In this document: in pieces, positions 13,141 to 24,723 of the stretch
Numbering within the stretch: position 1 is the stretch's first letter
Layout of the letters: the number at the start of each line of letters is the position of its first letter
Origin: Cristatella mucedo
Lineage: Eukaryota > Bryozoa > Phylactolaemata > Cristatellidae
Assembly: GCA_009760855.2 (NCBI GenBank)
Contig: WPIO01000036.1
Coordinates: 3,637,501-3,701,500 of the forward strand
Length of the DNA stretch: 64,000 nucleotides
Reading direction: 5' to 3'
The notes under the pieces: generated by a model
Database searches by the model: none
Seen by the model: the letters and a program-made list of their open reading frames with translations, nothing else
Told to the model about the DNA's origin: nothing
Made by a program: the position numbers and the translations under genes

Positions 13141-13264
13141 TTTTAATATATATATATATATTGTATATATGTATATATAATACTAATATATATATAATAC
13201 TAATATATATATATATGTATATATAATACTAGTATATATATATATAATAATAATATATATATAT
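13140..13264. repeat. AT-rich tandem array
   Basis: (TA)n interspersed with a recurring TATAATACTAATATATA unit (about 35 bases, three to four copies). Highly self-complementary. It takes the place of the ATT tail of LINE copy 2. Confidence 0.9.
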
Positions 13265-14180
13265 CACGGCTCGATCGCATGCCACCACTTCGCGAGTCAC
13301 CGACTTAAATTGAGATCGAGGCTACTTTTCGAGTGCAAAGCTATACGTGTCGCAGAGAGCGGCTACGCGACGCTTCAGCAGCGAGCTCGAAGATGCTGTG
13401 CCGAGCAGCTTCCAACGACGGCGACGTTGAGACCCGACGTGGGAAAAGCGACTTTGCTATTTGAGGATAGGCTGCACTGGGGGGGGGGGGTCAGACGCAG
13501 GCACGAGAAGTAAGACCACAAAAGCACTTCACCACGACGCATGCAAGCGAGCACACTAAGACTTTCGCAGGGAATACCAGGTTCGGATGGGCGGAGCCGA
13601 AGAGACCTGATCTACCACGCGGGATCTCGCGGGATCCGGACTTGAGCGGCCGAGACTGCGACATATGCTTCGACACGGCGCCTTCCCCTCTGGCCACCAG
13701 TCATGCACTCGTTTGAAGTCAATCGCTCAATCTATTCAAAGTCATAAATTGCACTAATGGCACATTAATGTATATTCTTGGAACTGAATTCGGCTCAGCA
13801 TGGCAGTCATCTGAGTCAGCGAATCGACGGTAGATGAAAGTCGTAATAATAATAATAATAGATTTATACAGCACCCAAAAGGAACCTGATGTTTTTTTTA
13901 TGACCATCAGCCCATCGCTTTGGCTGAAAAGGAAGCATGTCAATCGATTCGTGCAGGTGATGAGCTTTCAGCCCCCTTACACGGCACGGCGGACAATGCT
14001 CTTCGCCGATGGTGCCAATGCTGAGAGGGACAGATGCAGTTTTAGCTTCTTTTTTAAGTGTCGTCATCAAGTCGCAAAATACCGCACCGTCAGTCGTCGG
14101 TGTGGTGTAGTCGTCTTTGCTGTAGGCGTATAAGATCTAAACGCGAGGTCTTCCTACGATTTGATGCCCGTTAAGAGGAA
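13265..14180. other. Mostly unique sequence with one tail-like repeat
   Basis: Between 13845 and 13960 a minus-strand repeat ends in (ATT)n after a GTGCTGTATAAATC block, weakly like the LINE tails. The rest shows no feature. A (G)10 run lies at 13480-13490. Confidence 0.4.
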
Positions 14181-14214
14181 GAGTCACTTAGCTGAGAGTT
14201 CAGCTAAGTGACTC
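14181..14214. repeat. Perfect 15-bp hairpin
   Basis: GAGTCACTTAGCTGA (14181-14195), a 4-base spacer, then its exact reverse complement (14200-14214). No adjacent U-run or coding context gives it a function. Confidence 0.95.
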
Positions 14215-14920
14215 GAGTCAGTAAAATTGGCGCGACCGAGCCTTACAAGGAAGTATTTCCGATCCGTAGCCCGGAACAAGAGGACGAAGTGGGCAAAAAG
14301 CAGGCTACGGACCCTTACCATTATGGAAACGCACCCGCACGCTGCTGCTCGGCATGCGGGTTGGTGAGAAATCGCCTTGATGCGGCAGACGAGACGTTCA
14401 CGATAGGCCATCAAGCAAGCCTACATGCAGACCTTCTACGCCAAGGGTTCGCGAGCTCGTTTGCGCGCGTGCGGACGATTGCTTCCAGCGTCCGGCGTCT
14501 AGTCTGGTCAACCCACGGTAGAGGCAAGACAGTAGACGCAGGAGATCAAGGCACGGAGCAAAGATGTAGACGTCCGACGGACCGGGTGAGAAGTGGCCTT
14601 TGGCGGCCGGTCACGTACTACGCGTCGCGTGCTCACCGGCTCGCGGGACCTCTAACCTCTGGCTGCAATCTTGTCCTCAGCCAGTCTATCTGCGGTACTA
14701 ACTAACGTGCGAGAATGTGCGAGACTTTAAGACGGGCGAGAATCGCGAGGGATCGAAAGGCACGCGGAGTGAGCCGCGCCGAAAGAGGCCGAGGCGAAAG
14801 TTCAAAGTCCAACTTCCGGAGAGGCTTAGACTCTTGTCAGCCTTCAACTTCAGCTAAGGAGATGTGAGAGCGAAGCGACAGATAAAGCACTCGAGAGGAG
14901 CGGCAGAGTGAGGAGGCTCT
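14215..14920. other. Unique sequence, nothing recognised
   Basis: CpG-containing DNA with a 165-codon open frame on the plus strand. Its composition is unremarkable and it matches no family I know; treated as non-coding. Confidence 0.35.
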
Positions 14921-15112
14921 TGTGCATGCTACCACTGACCGCATTTTCATGCTGACCCTGTGCATGTCACCCCTAACCCTGTTAATCGTGTTGTTTGTTA
15001 TGATATTACTCACCATTCAATTGCGTTTCCCTTTGCAGCAAATGTAAAGCGCCTAGAAAGAGATTGAGTTCTCGGAAGGCGCTTTATCAAGTGCATTATT
15101 ATTATTATTATT
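14921..15112 (+). mobile_element. L2-like LINE 3' UTR and tail
   Basis: TGTGCATGCTACCACTGACC, GCATTTTCATGCTGACCCTG, TTTGCAGCAAATGTAAAGCG and (ATT)n follow in the standard order. Coding sequence is absent. Confidence 0.92.
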
Positions 15113-15245
15113 ATTTCAAGTCAAAATGCTATCGAGCGAGCGTAAGGGCGTAGCTAGTGCATATGCATACGCATTAGCTGGTGCATGTGCACATGGGCAA
15201 CCTACTCGCATAAGTGCATGTGAACATACATTCGTGTCAGAAGCT

Positions 15246-15310
15246 AGTAGCGAGAGCATAAGCGAGAGCATATAGCGAGAGCATACAGAGAGATCATGGC
15301 TCTCGCGCTA
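15246..15310. repeat. AGCGAGAGCATA short tandem repeat
   Basis: Three imperfect units of 12-14 bases are followed by GCTCTCGCGCT, which can pair back with them. Confidence 0.75.
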
Positions 15311-15325
15311 TAGCGGGAGCTACTC

Positions 15326-15433
15326 GATGGAACTATGCGTCGGAGCTATGCGATGGAACTATGCGTTGGAGCTATGCGATGGAACTATGCGTCGGAGCTA
15401 TGCGATGGAACTATGCGTCGGAGCTATGCGATG
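15326..15433 (+). repeat. 26-bp tandem repeat, four units
   Basis: The unit GATGGAACTATGCGTCGGAG + CTATGC occurs four times from 15326, with one C-to-T change in the second unit. Reading frames through it (Met-Glu-Leu-Cys type) follow from the periodicity. Confidence 0.95.
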
Positions 15434-15640
15434 TGTATGTGTCTGTTTCTCAATCGGACCTTCAGAACAATTCGTTCATCTCAAAGCTCTAATAACCAAG
15501 AGACAAATCAAATCGGCTGAGAGGAACCACACTCACAATACTACAAACAAGCTGATACTTATATGTCGACTCGGCACATTCGGTTAAAAATTGACAGTGC
15601 TCAATGGCGATTCCTTAACCATAATAATTTAAATTAAAAA
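15434..15640. other. Short unique segment
   Basis: AT-rich towards the right; no feature seen. Confidence 0.3.
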
Positions 15641-15644
15641 TAAT

Positions 15645-16255
15645 TAATTTGATATAGCACCCCCATAGAACTCAATCTTTTTCTAGGCTCTTCCCATTTG
15701 CTGCAAAGGAAGCACGGTCGAATGACTAGTGGTAGCACGCTCAATAAACAACAAGAATAACATGGTTAGGGGTAACATGCACGGGGTCAGCATGCAAGTT
15801 TAGTTAGTGGCTGCATGCACAGTGTCAGCACGCATAAGCACATCAAGGACGAATCATAAGGACCCACTAAATGCAGTGATAAATAGATGCATTCTTAGTT
15901 TCTTTTTAAATGTAGTCAAATCAGCGGATGTCGTGACAGAAGTCGGGAGTGAGTTCTAAGCTTTAGGAGCATACGAACTATAGGCACAGTCTGCAAAGGA
16001 TGAGAGGTTTTACGAGGTTTAGATATACAGTTAGATTCCGAAAAGCGGGTGGTACGATGATTAGGCTGGTGTGGGAGTAGATCCGATAGGTAGATTAAAG
16101 CCAAAGGATGAAGGGACCTGAAAGTGAGTGATAAAACCTTGAAGTAGATGCGTTGCTTGAATGGGAGCCAGTGCTGGTCGGCGAGAAGTAGTATGACGTG
16201 GCAACTGCGACTCTCACGACAGGCAAGCCTAGCTGCAGAGTTCTGCTTCAGCTGT
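15645..16255 (-). mobile_element. L2-like LINE C-terminal fragment, inverted
   Basis: Minus-strand translation gives QNSAARLACRESRSCH, HWLPFKQRIYFKVLSLTFRS and LSDLLPHQPNHRTTRFSES with frameshifts. The 3' UTR and a short AT-rich end follow at 15645. It meets an oppositely oriented copy at about 16255. Confidence 0.9.
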
Positions 16256-17904
16256 AAGCAAACTTTTAAAAAAGCTGTAGGCAGGCCACTAATCAAGAAA
16301 GCGACTCTAGACAAAGAGAACTTGAACAACTACCACCCAGTCTCCGTTCAACCATTCCTATCAAAGACACTGGAACGGGTCGTAGCAGACCAGCTGAACT
16401 CATATATTTAAACCTCAAACCTTGCTAGTAAGTTCCAGTCTGGCTTTAGAGCTAATCACTCAACAGAGTCAGCATTGCTTACGGTGTACAACGACCTACT
16501 TAGGAATGCAGACATAGGTTGAGTGTCTCTGCTTGTTTTACTCGATCTTTCGGCAGCTTTTGATACTATCGATCACAAAGTTCTTCTAGAGCACGTCTTA
16601 TTTCGCCTGGGCATCACTGGCACTGCTCTGCAATGGTTCAGGTCCTATCTCAGTGGGAGACTCCAGAGTATTTATGTGAATGGACAAAGATCATCCGAGG
16701 TACCTCTGAAAAATGGGGTATCTCAGGGCTCCGTGCTAGGTCCGGCTCTTTTCACGGTTTATAATCTCCCTCTTGCTGATGTGATTGCCAAGCACAATCT
16801 AGGCTTTCACTTGTATGCTGATAACACTCAGTTGTACCTTTGCTTTGATCCCTCCCAGCCATCAAGCACCTCGAATTCTCTCAACTCACTTGCTGCATGA
16901 ATTGATGACATCGGCACATGGATGGCAGCAAATTTTCTAAAACTAAACGATGATAAAAATAACTTACTAGTTATGGGTAAACCCAGTGTAATTCAGAAAT
17001 TGGAAAGGCTGACGCTCAAAATTGGCTCTGCCAGCATATCTCTTGTTGAATCAGCTCGAAATCTAGGTGTCATGTTCCAAAGTGACCTCTCGTTAGACGA
17101 CCACATCAGCTCCACAATCAAGTCTGCCTATTTTCAGCTCAGCTACATAACTATGCTAAAATTCGGGCTTGTTTAGATAAGGATACCACGTCCAAGTTGG
17201 TCCATGCATTCGTGACATCCCGTCTCGACTTCTGCAACTCACTGCTTGCTGGCCTACCGGCATGTGCAATCGGGTGATTGCTGCTTATGCAAAACTCTGC
17301 AGCTTGGCTTGTCTGTTGGGAGCGTCGCAGCTGCTACATCACTCTACTTCTCGCTGACCTGCACTGGCTCACAGTCAAGCAACGGATTGACTTCTTTAAG
17401 GTTTTGTCGCTCACTTTTAGGTCACTTCATTCTTTGGCTCCAGCCTATCTCTCAGATCTACTCCCTCACCAGGCCAAGCATCGTACCACCCGCTTTTCGG
17501 AATCCAACAGTCTACCAATACCTCGTACAAACCTCAAATCCTTTGGAGACCGTGCATTTCGTTCGTATGCCTGGAACTCTCTCCCAACTTGCGTCAAAAC
17601 ATCCCCTGACTTGACCACATTTAAAAAGAACTTAAAAACACACCTATTTAGGACAGCATTTAGTGGGTCCCTGTGATTCGTCCTTGATGTGCTTATGCAT
17701 GCTGACACTGTGCATGCTGCCACTAACCACATTTGCATGCTGACCCTGTGCATGTCACCCCTAACCATGTTATTCATGTTGCTTATCAAGCATGATATTA
17801 CTCACCATTCAATTGCATTTCACTTTGCAGGAAATGTAAAGCGCCTAGAAAGAGATTAAGTTCTCTGAGGGCGCTTTATCAAGTGCATTATTATTATTAT
17901 TATT
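16256..17904 (+). mobile_element. L2-like LINE copy, RT with YADN and three stops
   Basis: Starts within the RT ([20 protein letters not shown]) and runs to the 3' UTR and ATT tail (17880-17904). In-frame stops lie at 16409-16411 (TAA), 16520-16522 (TGA) and 16898-16900 (TGA). The catalytic YADD is YADN (16814-16825, GAT AAC). Frameshifts occur near 17140 and 17390. Dead copy. The same three stops are found in the copy at 22625-24155. Confidence 0.95.
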
Positions 17905-18108
17905 AAGCGCCTGATTGCACAGGCCGGTAGACTAGCAAGCAGTGAGTTACAGAAGCCAAGGCAGGATGCCACAAATGCGTGAATCAATTTAGCTGCGGTA
18001 CCGCTCTCCAAACAAGCCCAAATTTCAGCAATGTTATGTAGCTGAAAGTAGGCATACTTGACTATGGAGCTGATGTGGTCATCTAATGAAAGATCACTCT
18101 GCCGTATA
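17905..18108 (-). mobile_element. L2-like LINE internal fragment, inverted
   Basis: Minus-strand translation gives QSDLSLDDHISSIVKYAYFQ, KLIHAFVASCLGFCNSLLAS and PACAIRR, an RT thumb-region segment. It begins exactly where the ATT tail of the preceding plus copy ends. Confidence 0.9.
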
Positions 18109-18179
18109 AACATATTCTACGACCTGTACAGAATAAAAAGCGATCCTACGTGATAGCTTAATCAACCTTACTGCGGCAA

Positions 18180-18330
18180 GATAATAATAATAGTAATACA
18201 TTTGCATAGCACCCACAGAGAATATAATCTCTTTCAAGGCACTTCAAATATGCCGTAATCGAAGCATGATCAACCGGTTAGTGATTGGTAACATGCGTGA
18301 TGTTAACATAATACGCGCAGAGGATGATAT
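18180..18330 (-). mobile_element. LINE-related tail module
   Basis: (ATT)n end, TTTGCATAGCACCCACAGAG, AATCTCTTTCAAGGCACTTC and the GGTAACATGCGTGATG block match the modules at 9275-9560 and 43290-43425, without a GA expansion. Confidence 0.7.
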
Positions 18331-18639
18331 GCACTATACCATCTTACTTGGAAGTCGTGGATTGAGTTTCACTGACGACGATCTTTTCATCCTCCATTGG
18401 CCCTTTGATTTGTTCGAGTACTTCACAAATCCGTCCCGGAAGGTTAATCAGCCTTTACGCGCACTATCGCTGGCTAGAAGTAGTCTTGTGCTCGCTTTGC
18501 TATCCCTGGACTCGCCGAGGACTAACGGCGGCGTCGGTGGTGCGTGGGAGCGAATTAATAATGTGTTCTCCCAATCAGAATAACTGGTGGCGTTCCGTCA
18601 CCAAAATCGACATCTGCCAGGATAGTATACCATTGTCAC

Positions 18640-18735
18640 TTAATTTTTTTTAATAATAATAAAAATATTTTCATAACGTTCAAAGAAAACTCAATCTTTT
18701 TTCTAGACTTTTAAATGGGCGAGTTTAACGGAAGC
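18640..18735 (-). mobile_element. Degraded LINE-related tail
   Basis: TAATAATAATAAAAAT, ATAACGTTCAAAGAAAACTC, then AATCTTTTTTCTAGACTTTT resemble the minus-strand tail module with several substitutions. Confidence 0.55.
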
Positions 18736-19930
18736 ACGTAGATCGTTGGATGGCGTGGCCGATTTCATTTCAGCGCTCGTGGGCTCACGAAGGATATCAT
18801 TCAACGCTGTACAAGCTGATGACTTGGCACCCCAGTAACTACTCGCAGCTTTGGATGAGGACGGTGAGGCCTACTACGCATACCGCCAGAACCGGCCTCA
18901 CTGCACCCCTCTACCACCACCACCCCCCCCCCCCACTTAGCAAACCGTCCTATGTACGGCCATATCTGGCCAATGGCAATAATAATATTATTGCCGAGGT
19001 CGGCTCGGAAACCGGACTATGCCTTGCTTTAGATGGAGAATTTGGAGGCAGTAATAGACCTTTTACTACCATTAATCCACCTCTTCAGTGTCGGAGGAAA
19101 AAATCTATCCCAGGTCGTCGCTGGCTCTTCAGCGCCTGGGTTATATAATCACTTAATCTACTGAGATTCGGGTGATCAGCATATAAGCAGGAGCAGATAT
19201 GTCGATGGGGTTCCAATGGGTAAGGGGAGGAAGGTCCCAGTGGGTACCAACGTCAGTGGTACCCACTGGGACCCCCTTACCCATTGGCGATGCAATTCAA
19301 GAGAGTGCTGCTGCTCCATTTGTGCTTAAAGCGCTCTCACTGTACCCTGAGAATTGATCGCATGTTTAGTAACAAAATGAACTGGGTTTTTTCTTCAAGG
19401 TTCTATATTTGACTTCAGAAGCTGATTACTCAAGACTGCTTTTTGCTGATCGTGCATCATTCTTAGAGAATAGCATAGCATCTTCTAAGTATGTCTTCAA
19501 AGAACTAGAAGTAAGGCGCATACCAAGATCATGAAGCCATGACAAATTACGCCACTCTGAACGCTTTAGCACAAATCTGCACTTCCGCGACGGCTTCATG
19601 TCGGTGTATTTTGAACGCGCCCTCACCCGAGCCGGCACGCTATAGCCAACTTCCAACTCCCCTAGCACTCGCGAGTAAGCAATTATTTACCGTGTACTTA
19701 TCAAAGAGACAAGGTGTAAAAATATTTCAAAGGGCGAGATCGTAGCCACTCATTAAAGGGCACCTGCCCAAATCGAAGGTCATACGTCAGTGACTCGCCC
19801 GAAAGCAGCAGATAGCAAGGGGCCATAACATGGCCAAAAGATGAGCATCAAATCCACACTGGAAGTAGACGCGTTGTTTTGACCTTGCGGTTAAAAATAG
19901 TTGATGCCATTTTTTTAAAGTCCACGGGTC
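18736..19930. other. Unique sequence containing one long hairpin
   Basis: Apart from the hairpin at 19213-19287 and a C-run at about 18925, nothing is recognised. No open frame here looks coding. Confidence 0.35.
19213..19287. repeat. 75-base near-perfect hairpin
   Basis: CCAATGGGTAAGGGG (19213-19227) pairs with 19273-19287, and GTCCCAGTGGGTACC (19234-19248) pairs with 19258-19272. All 30 pairs match. A six-base bulge sits on the 5' arm and the loop is nine bases. Could be a small MITE or an RNA hairpin; function unknown. Confidence 0.95.
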
Positions 19931-19934
19931 AATG

Positions 19935-20700
19935 TGCGACCCCTAGAAAAGTTCTTGGCTACGCCCAGGTGCATCAAGGTCATCTTGTTCCCGCATGTCC
20001 TCATCTCTTGTCGGCCTCTCTTTCATCCTTCTGTTCAGCTTTGTCGTCCATCTAGCTTTGCACTATTCCAAAACGACTTTTCTTTAGATGAGCTCATTTC
20101 CTCCACTGTCAAGTCGGCCTAACTTCAGTTATTGAACATTTAAAAAATCAGCGCCTGCTTATAAAAAAGAGTATCGAAGCCAAACTAGCTACGCGTTTGT
20201 GACATCTCGTGTAGACTACTGCAATCCCTTTATTCAGGACTCCCGACCGGTGCCATTCATCGTCTGGCCTGTCGTCAAAGGCGTGGCTGCCACGTCAGTT
20301 CCCATTTCTGTCTGAGCTTTACCGACTCCTTATCGTGCATCGCGTGAATTCTGATATCCTCAGTCTGGCCTACCGGTCGCTTAACTCGCTCAAGCCACTG
20401 GCTGCCTGTCTGTTGCATCGAGCTACACACTCTCGCGCCTCTCTCTCTTCATTATCTAGTCACCCTCTCACTCTCCCTCGGACTAGAGGAAATTCTCTCG
20501 GTAATCGAGCCTCCTGCTTGGATGCATCGATGCATCTGGAAGCTGCTTCCTGCTTCCTGTGGTCACTACGTGAAATGACCTTGCACGTTTTAAGTCGCAG
20601 CTCTACAGACGATCTGCTTCGGTCAGTTTTTACTTGGCCCAAGTGAACTTGTCTGTTTTCTGCTTGTTTCGGTGTGCTTTGCGTGCGTACCTGTGCATGT
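19935..20700 (+). mobile_element. Old, diverged LINE RT fragment
   Basis: Short matches to the LINE C-terminal half remain in changing frames: QNDFSLDELISSTVKSA (20070-20120), ACRQRRGCHVS, and LAYRSLNSLKPLAACLLH (20365-20420). Stops and frameshifts are frequent. It is far more diverged than the other copies, so older or from another subfamily. Confidence 0.7.
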
Positions 20701-21935
20701 TTAAGTTTGTACCTAGGCTGGGTGCGGTTGGCTGGGACCAGGCGGCTGTAATGAGGGTCACCGGTTAGGCCGGGGTCGGACCTATGCATTTTCGGATGTG
20801 TGGTGACGAGAGGTCACCGGGGTCTTGGTTACGGGAAGTTGGCCGAGTAAGTTGTGGTGTTGGAGGCTCCCGGTCTCACCGAGTTATGCACCTGGATTCG
20901 TGCAGGCGTGCTCCGGCGATGCTGCCACGCACGCAAGGGAACGAGTACCCAAGGCCCGAGCGGAGCTAGATAGCTCGCTCGTTGTTGACTTGTATATTCC
21001 GCGTTCCCGTGTTGCTTGTTTGTGACCCCCCCGTGTGTTGGCGTCTTTCGGGGGAAGCCTACGACTGTGGTAGTGGTCGACTCGGACTAGCCAAGTAGTT
21101 ACGCAGCCAGCCGGGTTTTGGACGGCGTACGCTCGTACTGTTGGATTCGGAGTCGGTACAACGACAGGACTGCTGAAGCCGACTGATCCAAACTAACACG
21201 TTTGTTCGTGCTTGCTGCGTCGTCTTGCGCCCCCGTAGTGTACTGTGTATAGGACCCTTCCTGTAGACTTGTTTAGTTCCCCTGTTGTTGTTGGCGCATG
21301 CGTTATTATAAAGAGGTTTAGCCGGACGGCCGCTCGTCTTACCCTAGCTCGGCGGCATGGCGAGCGGCAGCGTGGCCGGAGTATGGCGGGGTTTGGCGGG
21401 AACTAGCCTCTAACCCCTGGAACTCGGTTACAAGTTTATGCTATTAGCCACAGGTTTTTCAAACAGTTCGATTGTCTAGCTTTACTGTAGCTTAAGCTTG
21501 CTACTCGCATGCTTGATATCGTGCACGACACTAACCCTTGGGTACTGACTCTAACCTGCAGTGAGTAATAAAGCACATGGATAGATTTTAAGTTCTCTTT
21601 GGATAAGGATGCTATAAACAAATGGACTTTTCTTTTATTACGTGTCCGCAAGCAATTCCACTCTGATTTGGTGCAGCCACAACATTCGGAAGTTTTTATA
21701 AAGGCAAATGTCTGCTAGCTTCATGTACTAGCTTCATGTATATTTTAACAGAAGAGCAGCCTTAGCAGCATTCACTCTTTATGCAGTAGACAATGCAGAT
21801 ATAAAGATAATCGGATATTTGATAAGATGAAGAATGCAGATATTTGCAGCAGTACTCGACCCGAACCGTTTGGTGTGAACACCATTTCCTGAGCTCAGGC
21901 TGCTCCAACAAAAGCTCTATATTTAAATATTAAAA
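20701..21935. other. GC-rich then AT-rich unique sequence
   Basis: 20700-21430 is rich in G/T and CpG. TTATAAAGAGG near 21306 looks like a TATA element, but no paired terminal repeat was found to support an LTR. 21430-21935 shows nothing recognised. Confidence 0.3.
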
Positions 21936-21939
21936 TATA

Positions 21940-22085
21940 ATTCATTTATATAGCGCCCCAAGAGAACTTAATCTCTATTCAGACGCTTCACATATGCCTC
22001 GGGGCTCGAGCCCACGACCTCAGTCAGACCTTGGTCGGGGCGAGCACCTTAACCGCTTAACCAAACCAGCTCTACACCCACAACC
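21940..22085 (-). mobile_element. SINE2: tRNA-derived SINE with LINE-like 3' end
   Basis: On the minus strand the head reads GAGCTGGTTTGGTTAAGCGG, TTAAGGTGCTCGCC and GGTCGTGGGCTCGAGCCC, with A-box-like TGGTTAAGCGG and B-box-like GGGCTCGAGCC. The body then reads CATATGTGAAGCGTCTGAAT, AGAGATTAAGTTCTCTTGGG and GCGCTATATAAATG. This second half aligns with the tail of the resident LINE (AAAGCGCCTAGAAAGAGATT, AAGTTCTCTGAGGGCGCTTT). Confidence 0.85.
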
Positions 22086-22349
22086 AACACGTGGGCGCGT
22101 TGCTATAACATTTTATATAAATAATTTTAGGTCTTAGGTTATTTATTTTCCAACCTTTCTACGCATTTCTTAAAGACTTAAGGCTCTGAATAGATTTAAG
22201 AGCTTAGATAGTAAAGTGGCTTCGGGTAGTAGCGCCTCCTGCCCCTAAGCCCCCCCTCGCCGAACGTGTTCCACGCCTCCACATTGTGGAGCCACTAACT
22301 TCTGCTATCCGTTCAATTTCCTCCTATTTATTTCTATTAAACTTTCTTA

Positions 22350-22612
22350 ATTTGCCTTTGTCCCTCCCAGCCTTCGAGCACCTCAAATTCTCTAAACTCA
22401 CTGGCTGCATGCATTGATGACATCCGCACATGGATGGCAGCAAATTTTCTAAAACTAAACGATGATAAAACTAAGTTACTAGTTATGGGCAAACCCAGTG
22501 TGATCCAGAGATTGAGAAGGCTGACTCTCAAAATTGACTGTGCCAGCATATCTCCAGTCGAATCAGCTCTAAATCTAGGTGTCATGTTCCAAAGCGACCT
22601 GATGATCCTTGT
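22350..22612 (+). mobile_element. L2-like LINE internal fragment
   Basis: Encodes [20 protein letters not shown] through [20 protein letters not shown] to NLGVMFQSD. Both ends are truncated. It lies directly upstream of another copy that starts earlier in the element, so the two are separate insertions or a rearranged one. Confidence 0.92.
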
Positions 22613-22624
22613 GGTGGTCTAACC

Positions 22625-24155
22625 GATTGCTTCTCTCTACAAAGACGCTGGAGCGGGTCATGGAGGACCAGCTGAACTCATATATTTAAACCTCAAACCT
22701 TGCTAGTAAGTTCCAGTCTGGCTTTAGAGCTAATCACTCAACAGAGTCAGCATTGCTTACGGGGCACAACGACCTACTTAGGAATGCAGACATAGGTTGA
22801 GTGTCTCTGCTTGTTTTGCTCGATCTTTCGGCAGCTTTTGATACTATCGATCACAAAGTTCTTCTAGAGTGCCTCTCATCTCACCTGGGCATCACTGGCA
22901 CTGCTCTGCAATGGTTCAGGTCCTATCTCAGTGGGAGACTCCAGAGTATTGACGTGAATGGACCAAGATCATCTGAAGTACCTCTGAAATATGGAGTACC
23001 TCAGGGCTCAGTGCTAGGTCCGATTCTTTTCACGGTTTATACTCTCCCTCTTGCTGATGTGATTGCCAAGCACAATCTAGGCTTTCACTTGTATGCTGAT
23101 GACACTCAGTTGTACCTTTGCTTTGATCCCTCCCAGCCATCAAGCACCTCGAATTCTCTCAACTCACTTGCTGCATGAATTGATGACATCCGCACATGGA
23201 TGGCAGCAAATTTTCTAAAACTAAACGATGATAAAACTAACTTACTAGTTATGGGCAAACCCAGTGTAATTCAGAAATTGGAAAGGCTGACGCTCAAAAT
23301 TGGCTCTGCCAGCATATCTCTTGTTGAATCAGCTCGAAATCTAGGTGTCATGTTCCAAAGTGACCTCTCGTTAGACGACCACATCAGCTCCACAATCAAG
23401 TCTGCCTATTTTCAGCTACATGACGTTGCTAAAATTTGGGCTTGTTTAGATAAGAATACCACATTAAAGTTGGCCCATGCATTTGTGACATCCCGACTTG
23501 AGTTCTGTAACTCGCTGGCCTACCGGCATGTGCAGTCAGGCAATTGCAGCTGGTGCAAATTCAGCAGCTTGGCTTGTCTGTCGTGAGTTGCCACATCGCA
23601 CCACTTCTCACCGACCTGCACTGGCTACCAGCCAAGCAACGGATTGAATTCAAGGTTTTGTCGCTCACTCTTAGGTCACTTCATTCTTTGGCCCCAGCCT
23701 ATCTCTCAGATGTACTCCCTTACCAGGCCAAGCATCGTACCACCAGCTTTTCGGAATCCAACAGTCTACCAATACCTCGTACAAACCTCAAATCCTTTGG
23801 AGACCGTTCATTTGGTTCGTATGCTCCCAAAGCCTGGAACTCCCTCCCGACCTGCGTCAGAACATCCCCTGACTTGACTACGTTTAAAAAGAACTTAAAA
23901 ACGCCCCCATTTGTCACAGCATTTAGCGGGTCCCTGTGATTTGTCCTTGATATGCCTATGCGTGCTGACACTGTGCATGCTGCCACTAACCACATTTGCA
24001 TGCTGACCCTGTGCATGTCACCCCTAACCATGTTGCTCATGTTGTTTGTCTATCAAGCATGATATTCCTCACCATTTAATTGCATTTCTTTTTGCAGGAA
24101 ACGCCTAGAAAGAGATTGAGTTCTCTGAGGGCGCTTTATCAAGTGCATTATTATT
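22625..24155 (+). mobile_element. L2-like LINE copy, RT with intact YADD box
   Basis: Covers the RT from TLERVMEDQLNSYI through LLDLSAAFDTIDHKVLLE, YGVPQGSVLGPILFTVY and YADDTQLY (YADD at 23092-23103). It continues through the thumb to PKAWNSLPTCVRTSPDLTTF, 3' UTR and ATT tail. Stops at 22687-22689, 22798-22800 and 23176-23178 and a frameshift near 23515 disable it. It is the best reference for the family in this window. The endonuclease domain is not present in any copy. Confidence 0.96.
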
Positions 24156-24295
24156 ATTCTTGAGGATGCAAAAAGTGAGAGCCTGATAGTCACCGATCAA
24201 TATAGTCTCTAGTGGTAGCTGCTATTCAAACGCTTAAAGCGATGAATAGCTACGATCAATCGAGCTGCAAGGGAACCGAGGATGGACATGATGGG

Positions 24296-24419
<124 letters not shown>

Positions 24420-24723
24420 TACGAAAGCAGTCGAATAAATAAACTACGTTCGTTTCGTCTGCGGAGTCGTGAAACCCAGCGTGGCGATTGCGTTGGTGAT
24501 TGGCTATTTGGACGGCATGTAAGAGAGCATAATTTAGTAGAGTAAGTGGACTTATAACGGATCCGTGGGGTATATCGCTATACGTGTGCAATGGCCACGT
24601 GGGCGGGCGTGGACGTTGCTCAAGCAGCTCAACAGGACGAATAATTTATTTAGCAATTATATTTAGGACGAAGCTTTTGCCCGTGAAAAATTGCAGGAAA
24701 TTCCTCAAATCCCGGCATCTTCC

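Noticed and set aside
20701..21430. Possible LTR or retrovirus-like element with TATA at about 21306
   Set aside because: No second LTR copy, primer-binding site or gag-pol sequence was found.
10417..24155. An active, full-length LINE
   Set aside because: Every copy is 5'-truncated, has stops or frameshifts, and lacks an endonuclease domain.
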